Of a stretch of DNA of 64,000 nucleotides, positions 6,816-15,192 are shown in pieces (positions within the stretch are counted from its first letter, which is position 1; each line of letters starts with the position of its first letter). Both the position numbers and the translations under genes were made by a program. This DNA comes from Shewanella sp. NFH-SH190041 (GTDB taxonomy: Bacteria; Pseudomonadota; Gammaproteobacteria; Enterobacterales; Shewanellaceae): assembly GCF_024363255.1 (NCBI RefSeq), contig NZ_AP026070.1, positions 2,356,001-2,420,000 on the forward strand, written 5' to 3'. The notes under the pieces are model-generated. The model worked only from the letters and a program-made list of their open reading frames with translations, searched no databases and was not told where the DNA came from.

Positions 6816-7753
6816 ATTATCAAAATAATCGCCAGGTTGTGCTACCAGAGGCGCGCCAGCAACTAATCCTAGCAAGCGAACAGTTTTTTACTAACGCGAT
6901 AGCTGATCATCAGGTGAAGTGGGAGCAAGAGAGTCAGTTCGCTATTCAGGCTTTGCAGAATAACGATTACTTAGCCTCTGTGGCTATGGCTAACCCTGAT
7001 TCGATTCGCAATGCAGTGGCCAACATTGCAAGTATTGGCATTAGTTTAAACCCGGCACTAAAGCATGCGTATTTAGTACCTCGCAAGATCAACAATAAGC
7101 CCGCTGTATGTCTTGATATTAGTTACATGGGGTTGATGCACCTAGCACAAGAGTCAGGTTCTATCTTATGGGGTCAGGCTCGACTGGTTTACCAAAATGA
7201 CACTTACGAAAATATAGGGCTGGATAAAGCGCCTGTTCACAAAACCAATCCATTTTCAGACCGTGGGTCAATCGTTGGCGTGTATTGCACCGTTAAAACG
7301 CTTGCTGGTGACTTTTTAACTGAGGAAATGAGTCTAGCTGAGTGCTATGCCATCCGTGACCGCTCAGAGGCTTATAAGAAGAAAATGGGGCCTTGGGTAA
7401 CTGACGAAGGCGAGATGATTCGCAAAACTGTCGTTAAACGTGCTTACAAGTATTGGCCTAAGTGCGAACGATTGGCTGAAGCTGCCCAAATGCTCAATGA
7501 GTCAGGCGAAGGCATTCGTGAAGAAAAAGAAGTATTCGAGGCTGCGGATAGTGAGCGTCTTAGCTTGCTGGAAGATTTGACTATTCAGGTTGATCAGGTG
7601 TGTGAGCTGATGGGCGAGTGCCAGTCACTTGATGAATTACAAGCAACGTATAAAGGCATGTTCCGCAAAGTCCATGGTAACGCGCCTGAACTGGAGAAAC
7701 GCCTTAATCGTTGCGCCAATCAGAATAAACATCGTTTCGAGGTGGCAGCATGA
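6812..7753 (+). CDS. recT: RecT-family single-strand annealing recombinase
   Basis: The 313-residue protein has the RecT signature: QNNDYLASVAMANPDSIRNAVANIASIGISLNPALKHAYLVPR near residues 50-95, then a KPAVCLDISYMGLMHLA core and a MIRKTVVKRAYKYWP helix. RecT-type proteins anneal complementary single strands during phage recombination. It lies between a small unknown gene and the Gp157 gene, with overlapping stop/start pairs at both ends. No matching exonuclease (RecE or YqaJ) is seen next to it, which is unusual. Confidence 0.92.
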   Translation: MNYQNNRQVVLPEARQQLILASEQFFTNAIADHQVKWEQESQFAIQALQNNDYLASVAMANPDSIRNAVANIASIGISLNPALKHAYLVPRKINNKPAVCLDISYMGLMHLAQESGSILWGQARLVYQNDTYENIGLDKAPVHKTNPFSDRGSIVGVYCTVKTLAGDFLTEEMSLAECYAIRDRSEAYKKKMGPWVTDEGEMIRKTVVKRAYKYWPKCERLAEAAQMLNESGEGIREEKEVFEAADSERLSLLEDLTIQVDQVCELMGECQSLDELQATYKGMFRKVHGNAPELEKRLNRCANQNKHRFEVAA

Positions 7754-8235
7754 CCGCACTTTATCAAATCTCTAACGACATCCTGAGCTTGCTGGATGAA
7801 AAGGGTATTCCAGCCGAGGCGATGGCTGACACGCTTGAAATGCTGGACATGGAGTTCAGCGACAAAGCCGAACAATTGATCCGCTATGTCAAAAACTTGA
7901 GAGCTGATGAAGCGGCTTTCAAGGCAGAGTCTGAGGCGTTAAGTGCGCGAGCTGCTAAAGCTAAAAAGACTGCCGAAAGCGTTTCTAAATATCTCGGTAT
8001 GGAATTAACCAAGCTGGGTAAGAAGTCATTCAAGGCTGGCGTTCACGAAGTCTCAATGCGTAAAGGCACAACTGTCGTAAATATCACCGATGAAAGCCGA
8101 CTTGATGATGATTTTATAACAATCAAAACCACGATAGCGCCGGATAAAAAGGCCATTTTAAAAGCGTTAAAAGCTGGTGATGTGGTGTTTGGCGCAGAGC
8201 TTAAGCAAAACCCTGATTCAGTGATTATTAAATAG
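7750..8235 (+). CDS. Siphovirus Gp157-family protein
   Basis: The 161-residue protein has a long coiled helix (residues 30-85: DKAEQLIRYVKNLRADEAAFKAESEALSARAAKAKKTAESVSKYLG) followed by a small beta domain ending in AELKQNPDSVIIK. This is the layout of the Gp157 family, found in phage recombination operons and linked in some phages to host resistance. It overlaps recT by four bases. Its biochemical role is not established. Confidence 0.85.
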   Translation: MTALYQISNDILSLLDEKGIPAEAMADTLEMLDMEFSDKAEQLIRYVKNLRADEAAFKAESEALSARAAKAKKTAESVSKYLGMELTKLGKKSFKAGVHEVSMRKGTTVVNITDESRLDDDFITIKTTIAPDKKAILKALKAGDVVFGAELKQNPDSVIIK

Positions 8236-8243
8236 GGGCTGTT

Positions 8244-8507
8244 ATGAAGCGATATAGAACACCCAGAGCCAAGAGCGGGCAAATTAAATTGCAGTATGGC
8301 CGTGTTGATGGAGTTAATGACCTTGTTGTGGCTAACGGTGACGGCATTCCTAGTTGCGATAGAGCCTTGTTCTTTTCATTTCTATCATCGAAATCATATA
8401 GCCCCGTAAGAAATGAATGGGACGACTCTTTTTTAGAGGAATTAGAAAAGCGTGGCTATGACATAAAAACTCTGAAAATTTCAGTAGAAAAGAAACGAGA
8501 AAATTAA
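8244..8507 (+). CDS. Phage protein of unknown function
   Basis: The 87-residue protein has a basic N-terminus and a short acidic helix (FLEELEKRGYDIKTL). It lies between the Gp157 and SSB genes in the same operon, 8 bases after the first and 12 before the second. No family was recognised. Confidence 0.6.
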   Translation: MKRYRTPRAKSGQIKLQYGRVDGVNDLVVANGDGIPSCDRALFFSFLSSKSYSPVRNEWDDSFLEELEKRGYDIKTLKISVEKKREN

Positions 8508-8519
8508 TTAGGAATAAAA

Positions 8520-8963
8520 ATGTTTATCAAATTATGCAATCTAGGCCGTGATGCAGAAGTGCGTTTCACTTCCTCCGGCACCGCTGTAACTAGCTTCCCT
8601 TGTGCCTATTCCATCGGCTATGGCGACAAAAAAAAGACCCAGTGGATTGATGCTGTTTTGTGGGGTGAGCGTGGTCAGAAGATGGCTCAACACCTGACCA
8701 AGGGTACCAAGATCCTGCTAACCGCTGATGATGTTGAACTTGAGCAGTTCCAGAAAAGAGATGGTAGCCAAGGTGCAAAAATTCGCTGTCGCGTGATTGA
8801 TGTGGAGTTTGCGGGGAGTAAGCAAGACCAGAGCCAAGGTCAAGGTGGATATGGTCATCACAGTGCTGGATATGCGCCATCGCAGCGCCCAACTCCGCAA
8901 CAACCAACTCAGCAGTATATGCCAGATCTGGGTGATAACTGGGATGACGATATTCCATTTTAG
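8520..8963 (+). CDS. ssb: Single-stranded DNA-binding protein (phage SSB)
   Basis: The 147-residue protein has an OB-fold domain (residues 1-100, with LGRDAEVRFTSSGTAVTSF and IDAVLWGERGQKMAQHLTKGTKI), a Gln/Gly/Pro-rich linker, and the acidic tip WDDDIPF that recruits partner proteins in bacterial SSBs. It is co-transcribed with recT and so likely supports phage recombination and replication. It is shorter than typical host SSB (about 175-230 residues). Confidence 0.95.
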   Translation: MFIKLCNLGRDAEVRFTSSGTAVTSFPCAYSIGYGDKKKTQWIDAVLWGERGQKMAQHLTKGTKILLTADDVELEQFQKRDGSQGAKIRCRVIDVEFAGSKQDQSQGQGGYGHHSAGYAPSQRPTPQQPTQQYMPDLGDNWDDDIPF

Positions 8964-8972
8964 GAGTCGATA

Positions 8973-9137
8973 ATGAAGCCACTGAGTAGTAAGCAGCTGA
9001 TCTCAATGCTGCTAGTTGGTGAAAGGCGTGAGCATTATGTGTCAGCCAAGGATAAGAGAATGGCGGCGGCAAGGCGAAAAATTGAGATTGTTAGGTTGTG
9101 TCGGGAATTGGGTTGTACTGAGCAGGAGTTGATGTGA
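8973..9137 (+). CDS. 54-residue phage protein, unknown
   Basis: A short frame with a clear TAGGAG site 6 bases before ATG 8973 encodes a basic helical protein (MKPLSSKQLISMLLVGERRE...). Its stop overlaps the start of the Lar gene (ATG 9137 shares a base with TGA). The tight packing and the ribosome site support it as real. Confidence 0.6.
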   Translation: MKPLSSKQLISMLLVGERREHYVSAKDKRMAAARRKIEIVRLCRELGCTEQELM

Positions 9138-9523
9138 TGGAAGGATTGAAGGCGTGTCCGTTTTGTGGTGAGCAGCCGCTCTTCGTAAAGGTTAGTCGCC
9201 AATCAAAACGCTGCATGGTGATTTGTAATAATCCCAATTGCGGGATTCGACCGGAGAGTAGTGCTGGCACAGGATACTCTGCAGTCAAAAAATGGAATAC
9301 TCGCGCATCTGGCTGGATTAGTGTTGAGGATTGGCCGCCGGTGTGCGACCAACTTTGTGACGTCTGGCATGTGAATCAATTTGGTGAAAAAGTCCGCGCC
9401 TGTAATGTTATGTGGAGTGGTTTGTCTTGGTACGTAGAGTTGGACGATGAAGAACCCTTTGATGTTCTTAAAAATTCAAAGGTTACTCACTGGATGCTAG
9501 CTCCAGCCGCGCCAGAGGCATAA
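9137..9523 (+). CDS. Lar-type restriction alleviation protein fused to DUF551
   Basis: The protein has about 128 residues. The N-terminus LKACPFCGEQP ... CNNPNCGIRPES ... AVKKWNTR (residues 3-54) is the Lar zinc-ribbon pattern, with two Cys pairs. The second half, from WISVEDWPPVCDQLCDVWHV to VTHWMLAPAAPEA, matches the DUF551 pattern. Lar proteins reduce type I restriction of incoming phage DNA. The start could be GTG 9134, but ATG 9137 is preferred. It lies in the PL-like operon, so it would be made early, when protection is needed. Confidence 0.8.
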   Translation: MEGLKACPFCGEQPLFVKVSRQSKRCMVICNNPNCGIRPESSAGTGYSAVKKWNTRASGWISVEDWPPVCDQLCDVWHVNQFGEKVRACNVMWSGLSWYVELDDEEPFDVLKNSKVTHWMLAPAAPEA

Positions 9524-9537
9524 GAAGGCTGCTCAAG

Positions 9538-9681
9538 ATGACGGATTATCAACAAAAGCTGATTGAGTACGTGATTGCGAATAGCGGTAAGTCTCGGGCT
9601 GACGCCATGGAATGGCTCAACAAGCACTGCCCAGGCTGGTTAAGGCCGCAGCAAGAATTTAATTTCAAGAGAGCCGCATGA
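9538..9681 (+). CDS. 47-residue phage protein, unknown
   Basis: A short frame (MTDYQQKLIEYVIANSGKS...) ends with TGA overlapping the ATG of the next gene at 9678. The amphipathic helix and the tight overlap suggest a genuine small gene. No function is assigned. Confidence 0.5.
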   Translation: MTDYQQKLIEYVIANSGKSRADAMEWLNKHCPGWLRPQQEFNFKRAA

Positions 9682-9929
9682 AATACCTGTTACCCGGCGG
9701 TGAATCGCCGGAAAGAGTCAATCTGCTGCTGATGCTGACGAAGATCCGCAGTAGTGAAGTTAGGCAGGCCGTGACCGTGTATTTAGTTGATGGTCTGCCA
9801 GCAGTAAGAGCGGCAGCGAGGCATGGGGTTGCTCTTCAAAACTTTCACAGAGCTGTGGACCGACTTAACGAAATCGCTGCAATAGTAGAGCAGATAAAAG
9901 AATTAGATTTTAAATCATCAGTTAAGTGA
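9678..9929 (+). CDS. PapB/FocB-like small regulator
   Basis: The 83-residue protein has a central helical segment EVRQAVTVYLVDGLPAVRAAARHGVALQNFHRAVDRL (residues 26-62) that follows the PapB/FocB adhesin-regulator pattern, a helix-turn-helix DNA-binding fold. In prophages such proteins usually control neighbouring phage genes rather than fimbriae. It overlaps the genes on both sides by a few bases. No fimbrial genes are near. Confidence 0.6.
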   Translation: MKYLLPGGESPERVNLLLMLTKIRSSEVRQAVTVYLVDGLPAVRAAARHGVALQNFHRAVDRLNEIAAIVEQIKELDFKSSVK

Positions 9930-9946
9930 TGAATGGAGATAATAAA

Positions 9947-10141
9947 ATGCAAGATGAACCACTGTTTTTGACTACCGAAGAAGTACTGCAGCGTTACCGT
10001 ATCAAATCAAAAGTAACGCTGTGGAATTGGCGAAAGAAGTTGGGGTTCCCTGCCCCCGTTCATCATGGGCGATTCTTTGTAACTGCTCAGCTTAGGGAGT
10101 GGGACAAGACCCAAATGTCTGGCACTAATGTTACGGCCTAA
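9947..10141 (+). CDS. AlpA-like excisionase/regulator
   Basis: The protein has 64 residues with the start at ATG 9947, preceded by GGAG at 9 bases. FLTTEEVLQRYRIKSKVTLWNWRKKLGFPAPV is the winged-HTH pattern of AlpA and MerR-like excisionases. It is the last gene of the rightward operon, on the integrase side, so it probably acts as the directionality factor that pairs with the integrase at 12326-13534. An upstream in-frame ATG at 9929 is possible. Confidence 0.8.
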   Translation: MQDEPLFLTTEEVLQRYRIKSKVTLWNWRKKLGFPAPVHHGRFFVTAQLREWDKTQMSGTNVTA

Positions 10142-10317
10142 CCGCAACTCACCCGGACATAGATTATTACAAACGGAGTAATGTATCGGCCTACCATTTT
10201 GTTAGAGCAATAATATAATGTTTTGTAAGCAGTTGACAGTAAAGCAATTTACAGAAGTATAATCGTAGACAGAATATAATAAACCTCCTTACACACATTA
10301 TAATGGGCGTGAAATTT

Positions 10318-11103
10318 ATGAGAAAATGTACTTTTTGTTGTGGCGATTGTTCTGGAGCCAATAGGGCTAAAGAGCATATTTTCCCGCAACATCTTCTCCG
10401 GAGATATGGTATTGCCAAAGAAAAACTATATAACGCACATTCAAAAATTATATCTGGAGATTTTTCTGGGGGGCATATTTCTTTATTGTCTCCTGAAAGA
10501 GAAATGACATTTTCTAACTTCTTGGCAGGCTCTATATGTTCTCAATGTAATAATGGATGGATGTCTGATTTGGAACAGAAAGTAATTCCATTTATATACG
10601 ACTTGATTGAAGGCAATAAAAATGTATCTGACTGTACCGCTGATGAGCGAGACTTATTAGCTCGATGGACATTTAAAACTAGTGCTGTACTTAGTGAATC
10701 CACCACGGCCCCTCAAAATAAACTTTTACCTACGCACGCTAAGCAATTTTATAAATCAGGTTACACAAAACCTCCTTCAGAGGTTGTTATCTTCGCTTAT
10801 TCTTCGAAGACAGAAGACCTGCTTTGGAGTCTAGGTTGTTCATGGGAAGTAGACGCTCATCCAAGCACACCTCGTAGTCTCTTAGAGTTTATGAATAAAC
10901 ACTCCTATAAAATTTTTATTCAGTTCGGTAGATTGATGCTGGTTACTTGTTATTGGCCAAGTAAAAAATTAACTTACGTAAAGGAAGACTGGGCGGGCTT
11001 TGCACTGACCGGTAACGAAGTTTCAATGTCTAGTCATGATGTGAGAGGTTATTGTGATCATGAGGCTGATGCGTTTTTAATGTCAATTGGTGTACGAATT
11101 TGA
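10318..11103 (+). CDS. HNH-like zinc protein, prophage cargo
   Basis: The protein has about 261 residues; ATG 10303 is an alternative start. It opens with CTFCCGDCSGANRAKEHIFP and continues with GSICSQCNNGWMSDLE at about residue 72. Two Cys pairs around an EH-I-P and a CNNGWM motif give an HNH/zinc-finger nuclease-like signature. The rest has no recognised domain. Composition is clearly more AT-rich than the phage genes before it. It sits with the next gene between the excisionase and integrase genes, a common site for cargo such as phage defence. Nuclease activity and a defence role are inferred. Confidence 0.6.
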   Translation: MRKCTFCCGDCSGANRAKEHIFPQHLLRRYGIAKEKLYNAHSKIISGDFSGGHISLLSPEREMTFSNFLAGSICSQCNNGWMSDLEQKVIPFIYDLIEGNKNVSDCTADERDLLARWTFKTSAVLSESTTAPQNKLLPTHAKQFYKSGYTKPPSEVVIFAYSSKTEDLLWSLGCSWEVDAHPSTPRSLLEFMNKHSYKIFIQFGRLMLVTCYWPSKKLTYVKEDWAGFALTGNEVSMSSHDVRGYCDHEADAFLMSIGVRI

Positions 11104-11200
11104 GAATATACACAACGAACTGATATAAACATTATCGGCATTGGTTAAAGTGATATTTGAATAGATCGCATTATTTACACTTTAATAGAGCGTTATTTAT

Positions 11201-12211
11201 ATGAAAAATATGGTATTGATGGATATAAGATGTGATTTAGAAGGTGACTTGGATAGATTTGCTGAACACCAAATGAAAGTAAATGGTTATAAATCAAGCA
11301 AGAACGATAACCTATCAGTATTTCGTCAATACATGAACCTTTTAAATCGTGAAATTCCTCCTAAACCGAGGACAGTATTTTTATCTCGAGAGTTAAATTG
11401 TCCAAATGACTTGGTGCCAGGTTTTAATTCATTGGTTGATGCTTTAACTAATGGCAAAAATGTTAACCCCTACCTTAGTAGTAATTTAAAGCTCACAAGC
11501 TACAGTGATGGTTTTTTGAATGACTTTGGTCTACACCACTTTCACCTTGGAACTGAAATTTGCAGCAAAGGTAAAAGTAAAGGCTTTATCAATCGTACTG
11601 GACCAGTGTTAATCGCCTATATAACCGAACAATCAGCGTATTTAATTGGAATCTATGAGCACGGTAGGAAGGGCGCAAAATATCTTTGGGTAGATAAAAC
11701 TGTAATTGAGATTATTCATAATCAGTGGCCAGAAGCTATTGCTCACTTCAAAATTAACGGTATATCACTATCACAATATCCTATTACACCAGAACAAAGA
11801 AAAGCGCTAAGAAACAAATCTTGTAATTCGTTTATAGAAATGAGCGATGGTACTATTTATGCCCCAATTGGCGGTGGGGTTACTGCGGCAGGGACAAACA
11901 CAAAAATCACCATAGAATTTGACCGGCTTATTACAAAATTAACGATTCTATTAGAGAAACTGTGCTCTTATATAAATCTAACCCGTGACTATCGTTTACG
12001 CTATCCCATAACTTTGACACTTTCATCTATAATTAATGGGTACTTATTTATTGATAAACACAATCATATTCAATATCTTGTACATATAGTAAATGATGTT
12101 GAAATACTAATCATTAAGTATACCAATGGTGTTTTACCTGATTATTATCCGCATATGAAGTCATTTCAAGTAAACTCAATAACGGAGTCAATTATTGCAT
12201 TTTATAGGTGA
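11201..12211 (+). CDS. Unknown AT-rich prophage cargo protein with HHFHLG motif
   Basis: The 336-residue protein has a central segment NDFGLHHFHLGTE (about residues 106-118), where three histidines in HHFH could bind a metal. It is followed by strand-helix alternation and a C-terminal half with no recognised fold. Base composition is strongly AT-rich, unlike the chromosome. It is 97 bases downstream of the HNH-like gene, in the same orientation, and convergent with the integrase. I do not recognise the family. The pairing with a nuclease-like gene in an integrase-proximal slot makes it a candidate two-gene accessory module. Confidence 0.55.
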   Translation: MKNMVLMDIRCDLEGDLDRFAEHQMKVNGYKSSKNDNLSVFRQYMNLLNREIPPKPRTVFLSRELNCPNDLVPGFNSLVDALTNGKNVNPYLSSNLKLTSYSDGFLNDFGLHHFHLGTEICSKGKSKGFINRTGPVLIAYITEQSAYLIGIYEHGRKGAKYLWVDKTVIEIIHNQWPEAIAHFKINGISLSQYPITPEQRKALRNKSCNSFIEMSDGTIYAPIGGGVTAAGTNTKITIEFDRLITKLTILLEKLCSYINLTRDYRLRYPITLTLSSIINGYLFIDKHNHIQYLVHIVNDVEILIIKYTNGVLPDYYPHMKSFQVNSITESIIAFYR

Positions 12212-12325
12212 CTGTAGTGACAAACCCTGTCGTACCCTTGTAAACAGAGTCTTTATTAATCTTTTCTGAAGAAAAATAAGACATTACGTTTCACTATACT
12301 TGTTTAATCGGTTAAAACGCTTAGC

Positions 12326-13534
12326 CTAAGCCCTCTTCTCAAACATCGCAATCTTCTTGTCTCCACGGGCTGCCAAAAATACTTTGTCAGCCCACATATC
12401 ATAAGCCTTGCGCTGGTCGTCTAGCCAATCGTGCTTGTTATACACAGCCATCACCCCACCTAGAGTATGTCCAAGTATTTTTTCAGTGACGTGCGGTAAA
12501 ACTCCAGATTCGGATAGTCGAGTCGTTATCGTCCGCCTAAAGTCGTGCAATCTCCATTTTGGCATATCAAGTCGAGCGTTAATCTCTCGAACGTATTTAG
12601 TAACCGATGTTAGCCATACCGGAGTCTTACCGTTTGTCGGGGATGGAAAGCATAGGTCACTACGATATAGGTTCCACTGCTCCTCGAGGATGCTCATTAG
12701 TCCCGCGGTGATCGGCCGGCGGATCGGTAGATTGGTTTTGCTGTTCTCTGGCGGCACGGTCCACACCCCGGACTCAAAGTCAAAGTCGGCGCGCTTGGCA
12801 TTGAGCAGTTCAGATATTCGGGCTCCAGATAGCATTGCTGCTTTTACCGCATTAGTCATACACGGTGTCGCCCTGCTCTTATCAAGCTCTCGCCAGATCC
12901 GGCCGCACTCGACCAGTGTCAGTACGCGAGTACCCTGCTTGCTTGCGCACCCAACATCAGACACACGCAGGTGCATTACATCCATTGATGAGATCATCTG
13001 GCGACGAACGCACCAGTTACAGACCGTCTTTAACTGCTTCAGCACCATCGCTGCAACCGTTGGCCTTGTGCTTAGCTGATCAAAAAAGTCTATCCATTCA
13101 GCAAGTGAAATCCGTTCTATTTCTCGCCCCTCAAAAGCGGGGTAAAGATGAGTTCTAAAACATGACTCATACGTTGCTATCGTACTGGGTTTTAGTGTTT
13201 GGCTTCTTACTTCAATAAATTTCTCACAGCAGTAACGTACAGTAAGTAGCTCATCCTGATTTTTCAGGCTCTTTATGTATGCTCTAGGATCCGAGCCGTT
13301 ATCGACAGCCTTTCTAATGCCAAGCAACACTTCCCTAGCTTCCGCTACTTTTAGCTCTGGGTACCGACCGATTTTCAGGCGAATAGCGCGGCCTTTAAAG
13401 CGGCAGCGGTACTGCCATGATATAGTGCCTGCAGGTGATACCCGAACACTTAAACCGTCGCGATCTGGCAACTCTGGCGCGCCAGTGTATGGCTTGCCGA
13501 GAATTGCGCGTAACTTACTGTCAGATAAGGCCAA
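12326..13534 (-). CDS. int: Tyrosine-type site-specific integrase
   Basis: The protein has about 402 residues. The N-terminal domain (DGLSVRVSPAGTISWQYRCRFKGR... IGRYPEL) is the DUF4102/arm-binding type of P4-like integrases. The C-terminal catalytic domain has the first Arg in SGARISELL, HDFRR, HT-GG and the tyrosine in VMAVYNKHDW. A TTG start at 13534 with AGGTG five bases upstream gives the normal family length. A longer frame to 13636 would read through the inverted repeats near the attachment region. It catalyses prophage integration and excision. Confidence 0.93.
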   Translation of the reverse strand: MALSDSKLRAILGKPYTGAPELPDRDGLSVRVSPAGTISWQYRCRFKGRAIRLKIGRYPELKVAEAREVLLGIRKAVDNGSDPRAYIKSLKNQDELLTVRYCCEKFIEVRSQTLKPSTIATYESCFRTHLYPAFEGREIERISLAEWIDFFDQLSTRPTVAAMVLKQLKTVCNWCVRRQMISSMDVMHLRVSDVGCASKQGTRVLTLVECGRIWRELDKSRATPCMTNAVKAAMLSGARISELLNAKRADFDFESGVWTVPPENSKTNLPIRRPITAGLMSILEEQWNLYRSDLCFPSPTNGKTPVWLTSVTKYVREINARLDMPKWRLHDFRRTITTRLSESGVLPHVTEKILGHTLGGVMAVYNKHDWLDDQRKAYDMWADKVFLAARGDKKIAMFEKRA

Positions 13535-13545
13535 AATAACACCTG

Positions 13546-13616
13546 TGTGTACCAAAATTTTCCCCAAGTTTACTACTGGGAAATTGGATTGTAAATTGGA
13601 CACACTTTGGTACACA
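13546..13616. repeat. Inverted repeat beside the integrase start
   Basis: TGTGTACCAAA (13546-13556) and its exact complement TTTGGTACACA (13606-13616) are 49 bp apart, between int and sbcB. Such repeats next to an integrase gene often are integrase binding sites or part of the attachment site. The left prophage end is not in the window, so the att core cannot be defined. Confidence 0.55.
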
Positions 13617-13726
13617 GATACTGTTAACGCAACCAAAAACAGTAAAAACTAAAATGAAGCTAATAGATCAGTTTTTAACTAGATAACAAATGGTTGCAGT
13701 TAAAAAATGAATTTGAGAAAACAGCA

Positions 13727-15139
13727 ATGAAAAGTAATACACCCCATACTTTCTTCTTCCATGATTACGAGACATTCGGAGCAAACCCACCCCGTGACCG
13801 TCCCTCTCAATTTGCCGGGATCCGCACCGATAAAGATCTGAATATCATCGGTGATGAAGAAACCTTCTACTGTCAGCTGGCACCGGATTACTTACCCTCA
13901 CCAGAGGCGATTCTGATCACAGGTATCACCCCACAACTGGCTAACCAAAAAGGCATCCCCGAAAGCGAGTTTATGGGGCAAATCAACCAATTATTCAGCC
14001 AACCTAATACCTGTGTCGTGGGGTATAACTCACTGCGTTTTGATGATGAAGTCAGCCGTTATGGCTTTTACCGTAACTTTATCGATCCCTATGCTCGGGA
14101 GTGGCAACATGGTAACTCTCGTTGGGATATTATCGATTTAGTTCGGGCCTGCTATGCACTGCGCCCAGAAGGTATCTCTTGGCCAACGAAAGAAGACGGT
14201 AGCCCGTCATTTAAATTGGAACATTTGACACAAGCTAATAATCTAAGCCATGAAAAAGCCCATGATGCTATGTCAGATGTGTATGCAACGATTGCCATCG
14301 CTAAATTGATCAAAGAAAAACAACCCAAACTGTTTGATTACTATTATGGTCTGCGACGCAAATCTGAAGTGGCCAAACAATTAGATGTGCTGAATATGTT
14401 CCCTGTTATGCATATCAGCAGCAAGATCAGTGCATCACAAGGATGTGCCACCCTGATGGCACCGGTGGCTTATCACCCTGACAATAAAAATGCCATCATC
14501 TGCGTCAATCTGGGGATGGATATGACACCGCTCATTGAAATGGATGTAGATGCCATCCGTAAGCGTATGTATACCTCACGGCGTGATTTAGCCGATGATG
14601 AGCTACCTATCCCAGTAAAACAAATCCATCTCAATAAATGCCCATTTATTGCACCGGCGAAATCCTTAACGGATGAAAATGCCCAGCGGTTAGGTTTTGA
14701 TAAAGCATTTGCCCGGGAACAATACCGACGACTAAAGCAACATCCCGAAATCAGACAGAAATTAATCGCCCTGTTTGAAGATGGCTATAGCTCAACAGAA
14801 ACCGATCCGGACGTCATGCTATATAGTGGTGGCTTTTTCAGCCAGGCCGATAAAGCCAAAATGGACATTATCCGTAATACTGCGCCACAAAATCTTGCCG
14901 CGCTGGATTTACAGTTCGATGATCCCCGCATAAAGGAAATGCTGTTTCGTTTCCGCGCCCGTAATTATCCATTCACACTCGATGAGCAAGAAGCTCAACG
15001 TTGGCGTAGCTTCTGTCAAGAACGATTATCCGATCCTGATTATGTGATCCAGCTCGAAAACCTGGTTGAAGAAACCGAACAAGACACCAAGAAACAGAAA
15101 TTGCTCGGTGCATTAGTTCAATACCTGCAATCCCTGTAG
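13727..15139 (+). CDS. sbcB: Exodeoxyribonuclease I
   Basis: The 470-residue protein matches the length of E. coli ExoI (475). FFFHDYETFGANPPRDRPSQFAGIRTD carries the DEDD exonuclease Asp-Glu pair; HDAMSDVYATIAIAKL carries the later Asp residues. It degrades single-stranded DNA 3' to 5' in mismatch repair and recombination. The start is ATG 13727; an upstream TTG at 13694 is less likely. This is the first chromosomal gene after the prophage. The integration may alter its upstream region, since only about 90 bases separate it from phage DNA. Confidence 0.96.
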   Translation: MKSNTPHTFFFHDYETFGANPPRDRPSQFAGIRTDKDLNIIGDEETFYCQLAPDYLPSPEAILITGITPQLANQKGIPESEFMGQINQLFSQPNTCVVGYNSLRFDDEVSRYGFYRNFIDPYAREWQHGNSRWDIIDLVRACYALRPEGISWPTKEDGSPSFKLEHLTQANNLSHEKAHDAMSDVYATIAIAKLIKEKQPKLFDYYYGLRRKSEVAKQLDVLNMFPVMHISSKISASQGCATLMAPVAYHPDNKNAIICVNLGMDMTPLIEMDVDAIRKRMYTSRRDLADDELPIPVKQIHLNKCPFIAPAKSLTDENAQRLGFDKAFAREQYRRLKQHPEIRQKLIALFEDGYSSTETDPDVMLYSGGFFSQADKAKMDIIRNTAPQNLAALDLQFDDPRIKEMLFRFRARNYPFTLDEQEAQRWRSFCQERLSDPDYVIQLENLVEETEQDTKKQKLLGALVQYLQSL

Positions 15140-15192
15140 TAATTTGCTCTTAGCATATATTGAAAACTGTTATTATTTGAGAGGTAAGGGAA

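Larger units (their letters stand above)
1..13640. mobile_element. Lambdoid prophage, early region and integrase end (left end outside window)
   Basis: The block holds an integrase, AlpA-like excisionase, RecT, Gp157, SSB, CI and Cro repressors, lambda O-like and DnaC-like replication proteins and a Q-like protein. Their order mirrors lambda: the recombination genes and cI run rightward, while cro, O, P and Q run leftward. Chromosomal genes begin with sbcB at 13727, so the right junction lies between the integrase start (about 13534) and 13727; 13640 is an estimate. No structural or lysis genes are visible, so the prophage continues past position 1. Two AT-rich cargo genes sit just inside the integrase. 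Confidence 0.9.
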
